64,000 bases of DNA from Capra hircus. Taxonomy: Eukaryota > Chordata > Mammalia > Artiodactyla > Bovidae. The stretch lies in NCBI RefSeq assembly GCF_001704415.2, contig NC_030816.1, positions 83,268,713-83,332,712 of the forward strand. The letters are read 5' to 3'. Position 1 is the first letter of the stretch, and each line of letters starts with the position of its first letter. The position numbers and the translations under genes are program-made. Of the stretch, positions 10,568 to 22,418 are shown piece after piece. Below the pieces are notes generated by a model, which saw nothing but the letters and a program-made list of their open reading frames with translations, searched no databases and was not told the origin of the DNA.

Positions 10568-12334
10568 AGGTACGATGAGAGCACTAACCCCCCCTTATAA
10601 AAAGGGGGCAAGGCCATGGACACACACAGGCCAAGGGGTGACCATGTGAGGACATGGGGCATCGAAGAGCCCGGGAGACAGACCTAAGAAGAGGCCAGCC
10701 TCACCCACACCTTGCTCTCAGACTCCTAGGGGTGAGGGGCAAGCAGAATGGAGAAGAGTCAACCCCAACATTGTTAAAGCCCGAGACAGCTCTTTTATAT
10801 CTCTCCAGTGCCACCCCACAGCGCCCTCCCCCCACCACCACCATTTCCTGATGGGAAAAGCTGCCAAATCTGGGCAGCCTGCCCAGAAGAGTAGCATCCC
10901 CACCTCTGGTCCAGGCTCGGAGATCTCATAACCTTGCTTTGAGTAGCAGCTGACTCCATTAGCTGGGGTTGGAGGGTGGATGAGAAAGCATTTCCGTGGG
11001 TGCTTGAAGCTTCACGTTCTACTCCCCGCATGGACCGCCCTCTGGTGCTAAGCCTGCTACGAGCTGGGATGGAACCAGCCATGTCCCCACCCTCAGGTGC
11101 CTTGTCATAGTCCTGCAGAGCCTGTTACCCTGGAAGATCCAGGACTCTGGGGGTGTGGCAGCAAAGGCCTGAGGCTACCCAGAGACTCGAGTCTGGGGTC
11201 AAAGGCTGGAACCCAGAGAGCTGGGGCTTCAATCTCAACCTCCACACTGCTGACAATTTCGACCAGGGAACTCTCCCGCTGGGGGGGCTGTCCTGTGTAT
11301 GCAGGATGTTCACCTGCCTCCCTGGCCACTACCCACTCGATGCTGGTGGTCCTCACCCACCTACAGCCGTGACAACCAAAGATGTCTCAGTCTGCTCATT
11401 GCCCATGTTCAAGTCTTCTCAGCCTCCATACCGTCCTGGCCTGAAGCTTGGTTGCATGAGCTTACAATTAGTAGCAAGACAAATAACCTCTAAGAGAGAT
11501 AAAAGAAGTTCTTGGTAACTGTTATGAAGAAACAAACAAAAAAATAACTGGGGAAAACCTATACATTGGAACAAAGTTATGCTGAATGATGACAACTATC
11601 TGGAAAAAACAGTACCTGCAAAAAAAGAAAAAGATGCTCACATCATCATCCACAAGTTTCTCCATTTAAAGGGTAAACACAGTTGTGGAAGATTACTAAT
11701 GTCCTTTGGGAGGTATGATTTGAGCAGCTGTGAGCAAAACACTGAGGCATTGGGCAAACTGGGAAACAGGACAATGAATCAGTTTCTTTTCCTTTCTCGA
11801 GACATCAGTGGTTTGATGAAAGAGGGAGCTTGCACACACCCCCACCACCCCTTCAATAAGAACAATCACTAGCTGGGGCCTGGGGCAGCTACAGAGGAAA
11901 GTCAGTCATGTGAGTTGGTATATGTGAAGCAGGCCCTGGTCCCATAGGGGATGGACAGAGAGCCAGAGAACAGCCATCTTGAGTGGCCTGGTCATACATG
12001 CCACCCTGACATACCCTGCATGACCCTATACTCTTGATCCATCCCTCTTCCGGAACCTTCCTGGGGTCAGGTATGTAGGGGGCACTGCAACCACATACAA
12101 CAAATACAGCACAGACAGAAGCAACCAAAGAGAGCTAAAGAGTGAGAGACCAAGTCTGCTCAGAACTCACGTGCCAGGATGTGCACAGATTTTGGAGCCA
12201 AGCACTTACTGGGTCAATGGAAAGGGAGTCAATAGCAGCAATATCCTGTCCAGTTAAAAGGAAGGTAAGGGCCACCTGTGGTTTTCACCAACCCCCATGT
12301 GGAGGGGCAGGCCGGCTCTAAAAGAAACATTCTG

Positions 12335-12500
12335 GGACTGCCCTGGTGGTACAGTGGCTAAGACCCTTCACCCAAATACAGGGGCCTGGGTTCAATCCCT
12401 CTCAGGGAACTAGTTCCTACATGCCACGCTAAAGATTTCGCATGCCACAGTGAAGATCCTGCATGATGCTACTAAGACCTGGTACAGCCAAGTAAATATT
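12335..12500 (+). repeat. CHR-2/ART2A-type SINE
   Basis: tRNA-derived head (CTGGTGGTACAGTGGCTAAG, GGTTCAATCC) followed by a body that does not match BovA. Confidence 0.8.
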
Positions 12501-12849
12501 TTTTAAAGGACAAATAAAAAAAAGAAACCTTCTGCTGCGAGGCACAGCCAAAATAAATCAATAAAGAAACCTCTGGTGATCCAGCAGGAGTCAGCACAGT
12601 ACCGTTCTACCACCCTAGCTGTGTTGCGTGCCGCTAGAGGTGGACCCCCCAGCAGGTCTTTCCAAACAAGAAGCAGTGAATCCCACCAGTTGGACACATG
12701 TGTCCAGAAGCCAGCCTGCTGCACTCCACATAGCACAGCCTGGGGGGCTCACGGGCATCAGTTATACAGTAAGCCTTACCCACGGGATTCCTTCCGATGT
12801 ATTGGCGTGAAGGACAAGAAGATGGGGAGAGTCTTTCCCCTCCATAGGG

Positions 12850-13105
12850 AAAATGTATATATATTATATTTATATTTTATATATTATATAAAATAATATA
12901 TATTATAAAATATTATATAATAATATAATATATTATAAATTATATAATAGATATATTTCAGTAATATATATTATTATATATTGTATGTTATTAATATACA
13001 ATATGTTATATTATATGTTATATATTATGTAATTATACTATACAATATATTGTATATATTATTATATATTATATATAATATTTATAATATATTTCAGTTA
13101 TGTAT
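12850..13105. repeat. TA-rich low-complexity tract
   Basis: About 255 bp almost entirely A/T with TATA/ATTATA units. It directly adjoins an antisense L1 3' UTR whose consensus has a TA-rich segment at this place, so it is probably an expansion of that segment. Confidence 0.85.
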
Positions 13106-13310
13106 ATATAGTTCTTTCCTATTATAGGTGGGCCCAAGATATTGAATATAGTTCCTTGTGCCATACAGTAGGTCCTTGTTGTTTATCTATTTCATTTATA
13201 GTAATGGATATCTGTTAATCCCAAACTCCTAATTCATCCCCCCTCCCAACTTTGTCCTTTAGTAACCATAAGTTTTCTTCTATGTCTGTGTGTCTCCAAC
13301 TTTTCATTTT
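13106..13310 (-). repeat. L1 3' UTR fragment
   Basis: Antisense pattern: CCATACAGTAGGTCCTTGTT; CCCAAACTCCTAATTCATC. Confidence 0.75.
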
Positions 13311-13314
13311 TTTC

Positions 13315-13568
13315 AGTTCAGTTCAGTTTAGTCGCTCAGTCGTGTCCAGCTCTTTGAGACCCCATGGAGTGCAGCACGCCAGGCCTCCCTGTCCATCACC
13401 AACTCCTGGAGCTTGCTCAAACTCATGTCCATTGAGCTGGTGATGCCATCCAACCATCTCATTTGTCGTCCCCTTCTCCTGCCTTCAATCTTTCCCAGCA
13501 TCAGGGTCTTTTCTGGTGAGTCAGTTCTTCGCATCAGGTGGCCAAAGTACTGGAGTTTCAGCTTCATT
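13315..13568 (-). repeat. BovB 3' fragment
   Basis: Antisense terminal BovB; the reverse strand translates to MKLKLQYFGHLMRRTDSPEK. Confidence 0.9.
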
Positions 13569-13798
13569 TTTTTTACATATGTATTTACTTTGCTGCATCA
13601 GGTTTTAGCTGTAGCAAAGGGAATCTTTGCTGTATCATGCAGGATCTTTAGTTTGAATGCATGGACTCCCTAATTGCAGCAGGTGGGTTTAGTTGCTCCA
13701 AGGCATGTGGGATCTTAGTTCCCCAACCAGAGATAGAACCCAGGTCCCCATGCATTGTAAGGCACATTCTTAATCACTGGATCACCAGGGAAGTCCCA
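13569..13798 (-). repeat. CHR-2/ART2A-type SINE
   Basis: Antisense copy with a T-run at its left and CACCAGGGAAGTCCC at its head. Confidence 0.85.
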
Positions 13799-14180
13799 TG
13801 ACTCTAGCTTTTTAGGTCTCAAGAAGACATTTACCTCTTAGTGCTAAATGAAGAACACATTATCTCTGTGATCACACTTTGGAAGTTGTTTTTAAGATTC
13901 CGGTCTTTGGAACATAATATCCATGTTGTTGAAATTGGACTTTCCATTGGCCTGGTTTCCTCGCAGGTTCAAGCCTAAACTATTCAAGTTCAAGACAGAG
14001 ATTTGTGTTTCTTTTCTCATTTACCTGGAACAGGATGCCATCTCTCAGGTTTCAGACCGAATTCCAGGGGAGAAATCCTCAGCAACAGGATGGTCTCCAA
14101 AACCAGGAGAGAAAAGAGTCTGCTTTAAACAACTGCCAGACAAGACAGTAGTGGTCAGGTAGCAGCCTCACCCCCACCAG

Positions 14181-14224
14181 CACGAATCTCCCACGCCACC
14201 ACCACGAATCTCCCACGCCACCAC
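14181..14224. repeat. 22-bp tandem repeat, 2+ copies
   Basis: Two perfect units starting CACGAATCTCCCACGCCACC at 14181 and 14203, plus a partial third. Confidence 0.9.
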
Positions 14225-14469
14225 CACGAACAGTACCAGAACCTCCACACTCCTGCAGCTCAGTCCCTGGAGAAGTCAGAAGCCGCAAAGAGCTTACTGG
14301 AAGAGGAGGAACACAAAAACAAGGCTGGAAACTTAACCTCCAGCAGCTTCCCACCTCTTTCTCCCACTGCAGGCTTGCTAGCTTCCTACAGGTTTGTGCT
14401 GAAAGAATAGAGTTTCAACCTTAAACCAGAGTTTTGTAACATAGGCCTGGACACCTAAAGATTTTGCCT

Positions 14470-15525
14470 GTGTAAGAGAACCCTCCTGCACTGTTGGTGG
14501 GAATATAGATTGACACAACCTCTATGGAGTACAATATGGAGGGTCCTTAAAAAACTAAAAATAGAACTACCATATGACCCAGCAATCCCACTACTGGGCA
14601 TATACACCGAGAAAGCTGTAATTCCAAAAGACACGTGTACCCCAGTGTTCACTGCAGCACTGTTTACAATAGCCAGGACACGGAAGCAACCTAGATGTCT
14701 GTCGACAGATGCATGGATAAAGAAGATGTGGTCCAAATATATACAATGGAATTTTACTCAGCTAGAAAGCGGAATGAAATTGGATCACTTGTAGTGATGT
14801 GGATGCACCTAGAGTCTGTCATACAGAGGAAAGTAAGTCAGAAAGAGAAACACAAAATATCGTACGGTAACGTATAAGGAATCTAGAAGGATGGTATGGA
14901 TAAGCTTATTTGCAGATCAGGAAAAGAGACACAGACGTACAGAATGGATATGTGGACACAGAGGGGGAAGAGGAGGGTGAGATTGGGAGAGTAAGACTGA
15001 CAATATATACACTGCTGCTGCTGCTGCTGCTGCTGCTGAGTCGCGTCAGTCGTGTCCGACTCTGCGCGACCCCATAGATGGAAGCCCACCAGGCTCCTCT
15101 GTCCCTGAGATTCTCCAGGCAAGAACACTGGAGTGGGTTGCCATTTCCTTCTCCAGTGCATGAAACTGAAAATTAAAAGTGAAGTCGCTCAATCGTGTCC
15201 GACTCTTAGCAACCCCATGGACTGTAACCCACCAGGCTCCTCGGTCCATGAGATTTCCCAGGCAAGAGTACTGGAGTGGGGTGCCATTGCCTTCTCCGAA
15301 TATATATACTACTGTGTGTAAAATAGATAGCTGATGGGAAGCTGCTGTATACCATAGGGAGCTTAGCTCGTGCTCTGTGATGACGTAGGGGTGGATGGAG
15401 CAGGTGGAAGGGAGGTTCATGAGGGAGGAGATGTATGTATACATACAATGATCCACTTCATTGTAGAGCAGAAACTAACACAACATTATAAAGCAATTAT
15501 ACTCCAATAAAGAAGGGAGAGAAAG
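14470..15525 (+). repeat. L1 LINE 3' end split by a SINE pair
   Basis: ORF2 end (KKLKIELPYDPAIPLLGIYT; ARTRKQPRCLSTDAWI) and 3' UTR, resuming after the SINE at about 15299 and ending near 15525. Confidence 0.92.
15014..15298 (-). repeat. BovA2 dimeric SINE with (CTG)n edge
   Basis: Two antisense BovA units; the left edge is a run of about eight CTG triplets (the reverse of a CAG tail). It is flanked by AATATATACACT-like sequence on both sides. Confidence 0.88.
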
Positions 15526-15897
15526 ATTGTGCCTGTGTTCTGACTTAAAATGATTATATGACTTTTTATTATCTAAGAAGTTTTTAAAAAAAAAATGGCA
15601 ATGGGGCCGGCATTTTGGTCCAGGGGCAAAGAAAAGATCAAGCCCCCCAGGCCGATGTAATGACACAGCTGGGGACAAAAAGAAAATCACTTTATTACCA
15701 CATCCTATGAGTCATTGTTACTGTGAGCAGCACTCAATGTACTGCTACATTGACCAGAAATCCTCCCATGTTTCTAGAGGATCTTCGAGTGATTTCCAAC
15801 TCTAATTTGCATATTTTTCCCATGAGTCATTTTGGTGGGGATTTTAGAGAAGAAACTTTGCTCACGCCAGCATTTTGCCTAAGAGTATCCATCCCAG

Positions 15898-16272
15898 GGA
15901 TTTCCCCAGCAGTCTAGTGGTTAAGACTCCACCTTGCAATGCAGGAAGCATGGGTTTGATTCCCTGGTCAGGGAAATAAGATTCAACATGGTGCACAATA
16001 AAAAAGGGAAAAAAAAAAAAGACTATCCATATCCAATCAGTCCAAATGTGACCTTAGAATTTAGAAAGGAGTATGGTGTGTCAGATGGTAAAGAATCTGC
16101 CTGCAATGCAGGAGATCCGCATTCTGATCACTAGGTCTGGAAGATCCTCTGGAGAAGGGAATGGCAAACCACTCCAGTATTCTTGCCTGAATTATTCCAT
16201 GGACAGAAGAGCCAGGCAGGCGACAGCCCATGGGATTGCAAAGAGTCAGACACGACTGAGCAACTTTCACTT
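15898..16272 (+). repeat. CHR-2-type SINE followed by Bov-tA SINE
   Basis: 15898-16010 has the CHR-2-type head and an A-run; 16065-16272 is a Bov-tA ending CACGACTGAGCAACTTTCAC. Confidence 0.83.
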
Positions 16273-16726
16273 TGTGCAAAATTACAACTTAGATTCTTCT
16301 AGACATTTGATGGCTTCCTGAGTTGTTTCAAACTTTTCACCAATTCCTTTAGAAAAGTATTAGTAAGAGTAGCTGCTCTGACAGACAAGCTCCCACTTCC
16401 CCAGGGCTGATGTTATATATTCCAGCATTGGTGTATATATTCCAGGGTTCGTGTCCCCAGCCTCCTCTCCATTGGTGGGCAGGTGAGAAAGAGAATGAGA
16501 AAGGTGTTAACCGGCCCAGCCTGGAAATGCTATACACCCCCTGCCCACAAACCATTTTCTGGAATTCAGTCTTGCAGCTGCGTCTGACTGTAAGAGAAGC
16601 AGAACCAAGTAGCTGACTTCCATGATGAGGAAGAGGAGGAAATGGGCTTGATGAGTGTCTAACAGGTGACTGTCACACACACAAATATACATATCAAGGT
16701 GTAATAAACATGAAGATGTCAGTTAA

Positions 16727-16850
16727 GGAACTTCTCTGGTGGTCCCATGGGTAAGACTTCCCATGTAGGGGACACAGTTTCGATCCCTGGTTGAGGACCG
16801 AAAATCCCACATGCCTCGCAGCTAAAAAACCAAAACATAAAACAGAAGCG
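16727..16850 (+). repeat. CHR-2/ART2A-type SINE
   Basis: Sense copy; head TCTCTGGTGGTCCCATGG, body ending ACATGCCTCGCAGC and then an A-rich tail. Confidence 0.8.
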
Positions 16851-17145
16851 ATAATGTAACAAATTCAATAAAGACTTTAAAAGCATATATTTGATAAATA
16901 AAAAGGATGCGATTAATATTCGCAGGATACCAAGAAATATGATGATAATTCTACTAGTCACATTCTAAAGATCTGAGTAACGCAACCAGCGCACACTTCA
17001 GTTGAATGCCTAAATTAGCCAATTGTTATTATCAAAGTTTGATCGAAGACAAACAGCACCCTCACAGAATGAACCTTTGAAATTCAAGAATAAATCTGAA
17101 GTTTTATTAAAAGTAAATAAAATTATCCTCTTATTAAGACAAGCA

Positions 17146-17430
17146 GGATTTCCCTGGTGGTACAGTGGATGGATTTCCCTGTTGGTACAGTGGATAAGAA
17201 TCCGCCCGCCAACACAGGGGACAACACAGTTCGATCCCTGGCTCGGGGAAGATTCCACATGCCTCAGAGCAACTAAGCCTCTGAACCACAGTTACTGAGC
17301 CTCTGCTCTAGAGCTGGTGCTCCGAAACAAGAGAAGACATCACAAGGAAGAGTAGCCCCGCTCACCAAAACTAGAGGAAAGCCTACACGGCAACGAAGAC
17401 CCAGTGCAGCCAAAAATAAATAAATAAATC
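17146..17430 (+). repeat. CHR-2/ART2A-type SINE with duplicated head
   Basis: The first 25 bp (GGATTTCCCTGGTGGTACAG onward) is present twice in tandem, 17146-17170 and 17171-17195, with one mismatch. The rest of the element is normal. Confidence 0.88.
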
Positions 17431-18264
17431 TTTTTTAAAAAAAAAGAATATTGAGTATGAAGTAGGTAACTTTAGGAAGACAATTATATTCTCTTGAGTC
17501 ATTAAATGTTTATTAGAATTTAAGTAATGATAGTAAATAAGGGAGTTGTATTTAGCTCCTTTAACATTTTTATGTAATGAATATATGTTTATACAACTGA
17601 CTGATAAAATTTCAGTGAACACAGAACCTAGGATGATTGTCAGCCCACGCCACATCTAGGCACTCGCTAGAGTTTGAAATTAATCTGAAAAACATGCCTT
17701 GGTAATATGACCGACGTCATTACTGCAGTTGAATATGGTGGTAATCTAAGCTCTTACACAATCACTCCTCCAGCATGAGGTCAGGGATGGCCCAAATGAC
17801 CCTGTAGACAGCTCTTGACTCCAGTTTTCCAAAGGCCAAGGCTGAAGCCAAGTACATAGTGGAGTGTAGATAAATACCTAGGTCAAAGTCATACCATGGT
17901 TTATCCCTTAAAAACTTATTAAATTCTTGCCTCTTTCTAATGCCTTCTAGTAAGATTCCTATTCAGAGCAAGCACATGGATCTGCAGGCTTTGATCATGT
18001 ACGTATTGTTCATTCGCTGTTTCCAGTGTCAGAGGCCTGTAAACGCTTCTTACCCTCACCCGTCCCCTTCATCTAGAGGCTCGGTCCTCTTCTCAGCATC
18101 GGCACTTCTGCCTGGGCCCTACTTGGATGTAACTAGCGGGTACCACCACTTGTCTCCCCCTCAGCTCTGGGCCTCTGACAACACTTGTTCATCTAAACAC
18201 ACCTCCGTTTCTCACGCTTTCTGGACATGGCCTTGGACAGCCTAGTGTTCCTCATTAATAAAGA

Positions 18265-18530
18265 CTCTGGGGGACTCTCCTGGTGGTCCAGTGGTTAAGA
18301 ATCTGGCTGCTAATGCAGCGGACATGGGTTCGATCCCTGGTCTGGAAAGATCCCACATGCCGCGGAGCAACTGAGCCTGTGCCCCACAACCACTGAGGCT
18401 GCACTCTGTCCTCCACAACAAGGGAAGCCACCGCAATGCAAAGCCCACGCACCACAACTAGAGAAAGCCTGCGTGCAGCAACCAAGACCCAGTGTAGCCG
18501 AAAATTAAATAAATAAGTAAATACTTAAAG
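18265..18530 (+). repeat. CHR-2/ART2A-type SINE
   Basis: Long form, with CCACAACCACTGAGGCTGC and a TAAATAAATAAG-type tail. Confidence 0.88.
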
Positions 18531-18834
18531 AAAAAAAAAGACTGGGGCCACTGCAACCCCTCTTATCTTGCCTCATACCCAAACCTGCTCTCACTACCAT
18601 GCGGCTATTCCTCCAGTGGGACAGAAGCACGACTCAAACTTACTGGATTATTTGGCTATATTCAGCGTTTATTTCCTAGGGAGCAAAAAGAAAACCTTCC
18701 TCTGTATCTAAGGTTTCTCCTACTGAGAGGGAGGCTTATTATTCAGCTCAAGGGTTTACAGGCAAAAATAAGGAATTTCCAAGTTTGGGGCCCTTCATCA
18801 TGATATCCACCAGATGAAGTTAAACATCCAACAC

Positions 18835-19298
18835 AGGTCCGTCTAGTGAAGGCTATGGTTTTCCAGTAGTCATGTATGGATGTGAGAGTTGGACTATAAA
18901 GAAAGCTGAGCACCGAAGAACTGATGCTTTTGAACTGTGGTGTTGGAGAAGACTCTTGCGAGTCCCTCGGACTGCAAGGAGATCCAAGCAGTCCATCCTA
19001 AAGGAAATCAGTCCTGAATGTTCATTGAAAGGACGGATGCTGAAGCTGAAACTCCAATACTTTGGCTGCCTGATGCGAAGAGCTGACTACTTAAAAAAGA
19101 CCCTGATGTTGGGAAAGATTGAGGCCGAGAAGAGAAGGGGACGACAGAGGATGAGATGGTTGGATGGCATCACCAACTCAATGGACATGAGTTTGAGTAA
19201 ACTCTGGGAGTTGGTGATGGACAGGGAGGCCTGGCGTGCTGCACTCCATGGGATCGCAAAGAGTTGGACACGACTGAGAAACTGAACTGAACTGAGTT
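18835..19298 (+). repeat. BovB LINE 3' fragment
   Basis: Sense copy; translates to VMYGCESWTIKKAEHRRTDA, DSMD/NSMDMSLSKLWELV-type C-terminus and the usual 3' end. Confidence 0.92.
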
Positions 19299-20239
19299 AC
19301 ATGCTTTGCAGTAGCTGGGCTATCACTTTGCTAACGGTTTCTATTTTTGCATATGTCCCTAAAGGGAAGCCTGTTGCGTAGGTTTGGGTGGACTCTGAAA
19401 TCAACTTAAATTCATCCAAGCTGGTCACCCCTCGATATCGGTGTTAATTATTGACTCTCTGTGCCTTAGCTGTCCCACCTGTGAAATGGGACAAGCACAG
19501 GCCCTTACCTCGCTAGATGTCTGGCTGTGAGGAATAGAGAAACTCCATGTGGAAACATCCAGCAGAGCATTAGGAAGTTTCCCAGCTCTCTTTCTACCTA
19601 TACCCTCCCCCCACCCCCATATTCTTTTTCTCTCCAGAAACCCAGCCAGACCTTGAGCTTCCCTGAGTCCCCCCCTCCCCCAGGATGACGAGTCCCATTC
19701 AGACTTTCCCCGTCCTAAGATGGATGAGCCTGGCTTTGAACTGGAACATTCTAGCACATTCCATCTGGGCTTCACCAGTCCCTTCTCCTGACTGCATGCA
19801 CCCAACTGCGCCTGCCCTGGCTGGGCCTGGGTAGTGATTTGGCCTTGACTTGGCTTTGACCAGAGGGCTTGGAGGCACAGTATTTCCATTCTTGCTTTTG
19901 GTTCCTCACTAGGTGGTGTTCTTTCCCAGAAAACTCTGAAGCATTTCCTGTTCTGCAGTCCGTTGAAAAATTGTATCAGATGACTGATTCCAGTGCCCAG
20001 GTGGTGGGGTAAGCCAGCCCTGGTGAAATTCCAGTTAACCACGTCCAGGCTTGTTGGGGTTCAGATCAGAAGCCTGTGCAGGAGTGAATGGAAGAGAGAG
20101 TGGTTGCCGTCCACAGGGTCTCTGTCTTGCTGGGCTGCCCCTTCCCAGGTCCTGGTTACAGGGAACAGGCTTTTGTTGGGGGTTGAGGGGGGCATGTTTT
20201 GTCTATACTTTCCAGAGTGCCTGCTTCTGGGGTTTATGT

Positions 20240-20459
20240 GTATTTGTGTGTACTCAGTCAAGTCCGATTCTTTGCAACCCCATGGACTGTAGCCCACCAG
20301 GATCCTCTGCCCAAGGGGATTCTCCAGGCAAGAATATTGGTGTGGGTTGCCATTTCCCTCTCCAGGGGAATCTTCCTGACCCAGGGATCAAACCCCCATC
20401 TCTTGCATCTCCTGCATTGGCAGGTGGATTCTTTACCACTAGCGCCACCTGGGAAGCCC
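20240..20459 (-). repeat. Bov-tA SINE
   Basis: Antisense; reads from the BovA tail to the tRNA head (CGCCACCTGGGAAGCCCC). Confidence 0.9.
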
Positions 20460-20990
20460 CTGGGGTTTATGAAGTCAGAGCAAAGCCAAGGGTCCTGAGA
20501 TCCCCAACCAATGTGTCTGACTGTGGTTGATTCACATGCAACATCTGGGATTTTTAGTTGTGCTTACCAAGAGTAACATGGAAATGTGTGTCTACTCTAT
20601 TTCCCCAGGGATGGAACTCTCCTGGAATTGTAGACCAAATCTCCCGAAAACTGACTTCTCTTGCTGAGTTCATGATTAACCTCTATCCAAACCTTGATTG
20701 CCTTGCTTGTCTCCTCTGCCCTCAATTCCTTTCTTGTCTCCTCTAATTTCAATCCTGTGCTGACCGAATGCTAACCAACCAGAGTCAGATGGCTGAGTTG
20801 GTTGTGTTGATGACATCACTAAAGTGGTAGCGTGTCTGCTGTTGTAGATCTCATCACTGATGGACACACTCGGTTGTCTCTCTGGGGCAAGGTGAGTTCA
20901 CAGACCCTGGAGCCATGGACCACCTGGTCAGAGAATGGTAAACTGGAGACATTCTGATCTCCAAAACCACGATTTAGAAATGTCACAAGA

Positions 20991-21301
20991 GGGACGTCCC
21001 TGGTGGTCCAATGGTTAAGATTCCGTCCAGCACAAGGGGTGCAGGGTCCATCCCAGGTCAGGGGGGCTAAGATCCCAAATGCCTCACAAAAAAAAGGGCA
21101 GAGAAAAAGGGCATTTGCATGATAAACAAGTTAGGGAAAATGGAAAGTTACCAACAAAGTAGGTTTTTCTCAGGATAAAAATATGTGTGTGTGTATATGT
21201 ATATACATACATATATGTATATAATGATTCCTTAGTATATATAATATATATAAGGTGATATAGGAATTCACCAAATGTGACCAAAAAACAAAAAGAGAGA
21301 G
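20991..21301 (+). mobile_element. CHR-2-type SINE with a 174-bp foreign segment inside its 3' end
   Basis: The SINE head begins GGGACGTCCCTGGTGGTCCA and runs to AAATGCCTCA (about 21086). Its expected end (TGACCAAAAAACAAAAAG) follows only at about 21278. Between them lies 21099-21272, the reverse complement of 22245-22418. The whole is flanked by a perfect 15-bp target-site duplication, AGAAATGTCACAAGA, at 20976-20990 and 21302-21316. Confidence 0.88.
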
Positions 21302-22244
21302 AGAAATGTCACAAGACGACGATTAACCCGGGTTTCTTTAAAACACCCCTAAACTCACAGACCAAGGTGGAGTGGATCTGAGACTTGTCTCCCACTCCCT
21401 TGCCTGATTCCCTGCAAATTAACCCTTACATTGCTGCAAACACCGTCTGCTAGAGTTTGGCTTTCTGCACTGTGGCCACATGAACCCTTGCTCAATTATA
21501 TTAGAAAAGCAAGATGGTTTTGATGGGTGTCCGGGAACCAACTAGGAGAAAATATGAAGATCTGGACTTGACTGACAGACACAGATGAGTGGGATGCAGG
21601 GGAATAGTTTGGGGGTTAATAAAGGCAGGAAAGAGCAATGAAAATAAATCTGGTATTGGTCCTAACAGGCCTCTGTAGCAGGTGGGCAGCACGGTCAGTA
21701 TTAAAACAACTGCCCAGAGTCCAGCACGATTGTCTTGACAGAAGAACAGACTGGCGGTTCGTCCCGGGGAATCAGGCATATGGTTTCCATGTGGACTGTC
21801 TCCTGAGCTGGTAGGTCTTTAATCTAAAAAGGAAATAAATCTTTCCTTTTTAAAAACTGGGGTTCTGTAGTAGCTCAGTTGGCAAAGAATCTTCGAAGAG
21901 GTTTCACTGAGTGTTTGACCCAACAGAATTTATCTATTGCTCCCATGGGTTAAACCCAGTTGGTGAGACTAAACAGAATACTATTTTGAAAAGTTCTGGA
22001 AATAAGGTTCTCCAAGCCTCTTATATTTTTAATGTACTGAGGTCTGTATGAGTTTGATTTTTTGAAAGTGAATAATGGGATTTAAACGTCTGCTTTACCA
22101 CACTGCTGAACAATGAGGACTTGTAGTCATGCTGTCAAAACAATAATAATAAAGCAAAATGCCACCAGAAGGTCAATTATTTTGATGTGTGGGTAAAGGA
22201 AACACAGTTCACATCTTAAGACTTTGAATAGTCAGCTCTCTACA

Positions 22245-22418
22245 GGTGAATTCCTGTATCACCTTATATATACTATATATATAAAGGAATTATTATGTAC
22301 ATATATGTATGTATATATGTATACACACATACATATTTTTATCCTGAGAAAAACCTACTTTGTTGGTAACTTTCCATTTTCTTTAACTTGTTTATCATGC
22401 AAATGCCCTTTTTCTCTG
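22245..22418. repeat. Right arm of a 174-bp inverted repeat
   Basis: Reverse complement of 21099-21272, with only scattered differences, mostly in its TA/TG-rich middle. It is 972 bp from the left arm and has no SINE sequence around it, so it is the likely donor copy. Confidence 0.92.

Larger units (their letters stand above)
9286..10668 (+). repeat. Old LTR (MaLR/MST-like) split by nested LINE insertions
   Basis: LTR-like pieces at 9286-9364 (GAAGTCCTGACCCCCAGTAC), about 9840-9868 and 10568-10668 (CTTATAAAAAGGGGGCAAGG; CATGTGAGGACATGG) would join after removing the insertions. A poly(T)-led element at 9365-9836 and a BovB end at 9870-10567 lie between them. The family name is from memory of the consensus pattern. 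Confidence 0.5.

Noticed and set aside
13923..14162. 79-codon open frame at 13.9-14.2 kb as a possible small gene
   Set aside because: No splice, promoter or family support; it ends just before the 22-bp tandem repeat and is of a length expected by chance.
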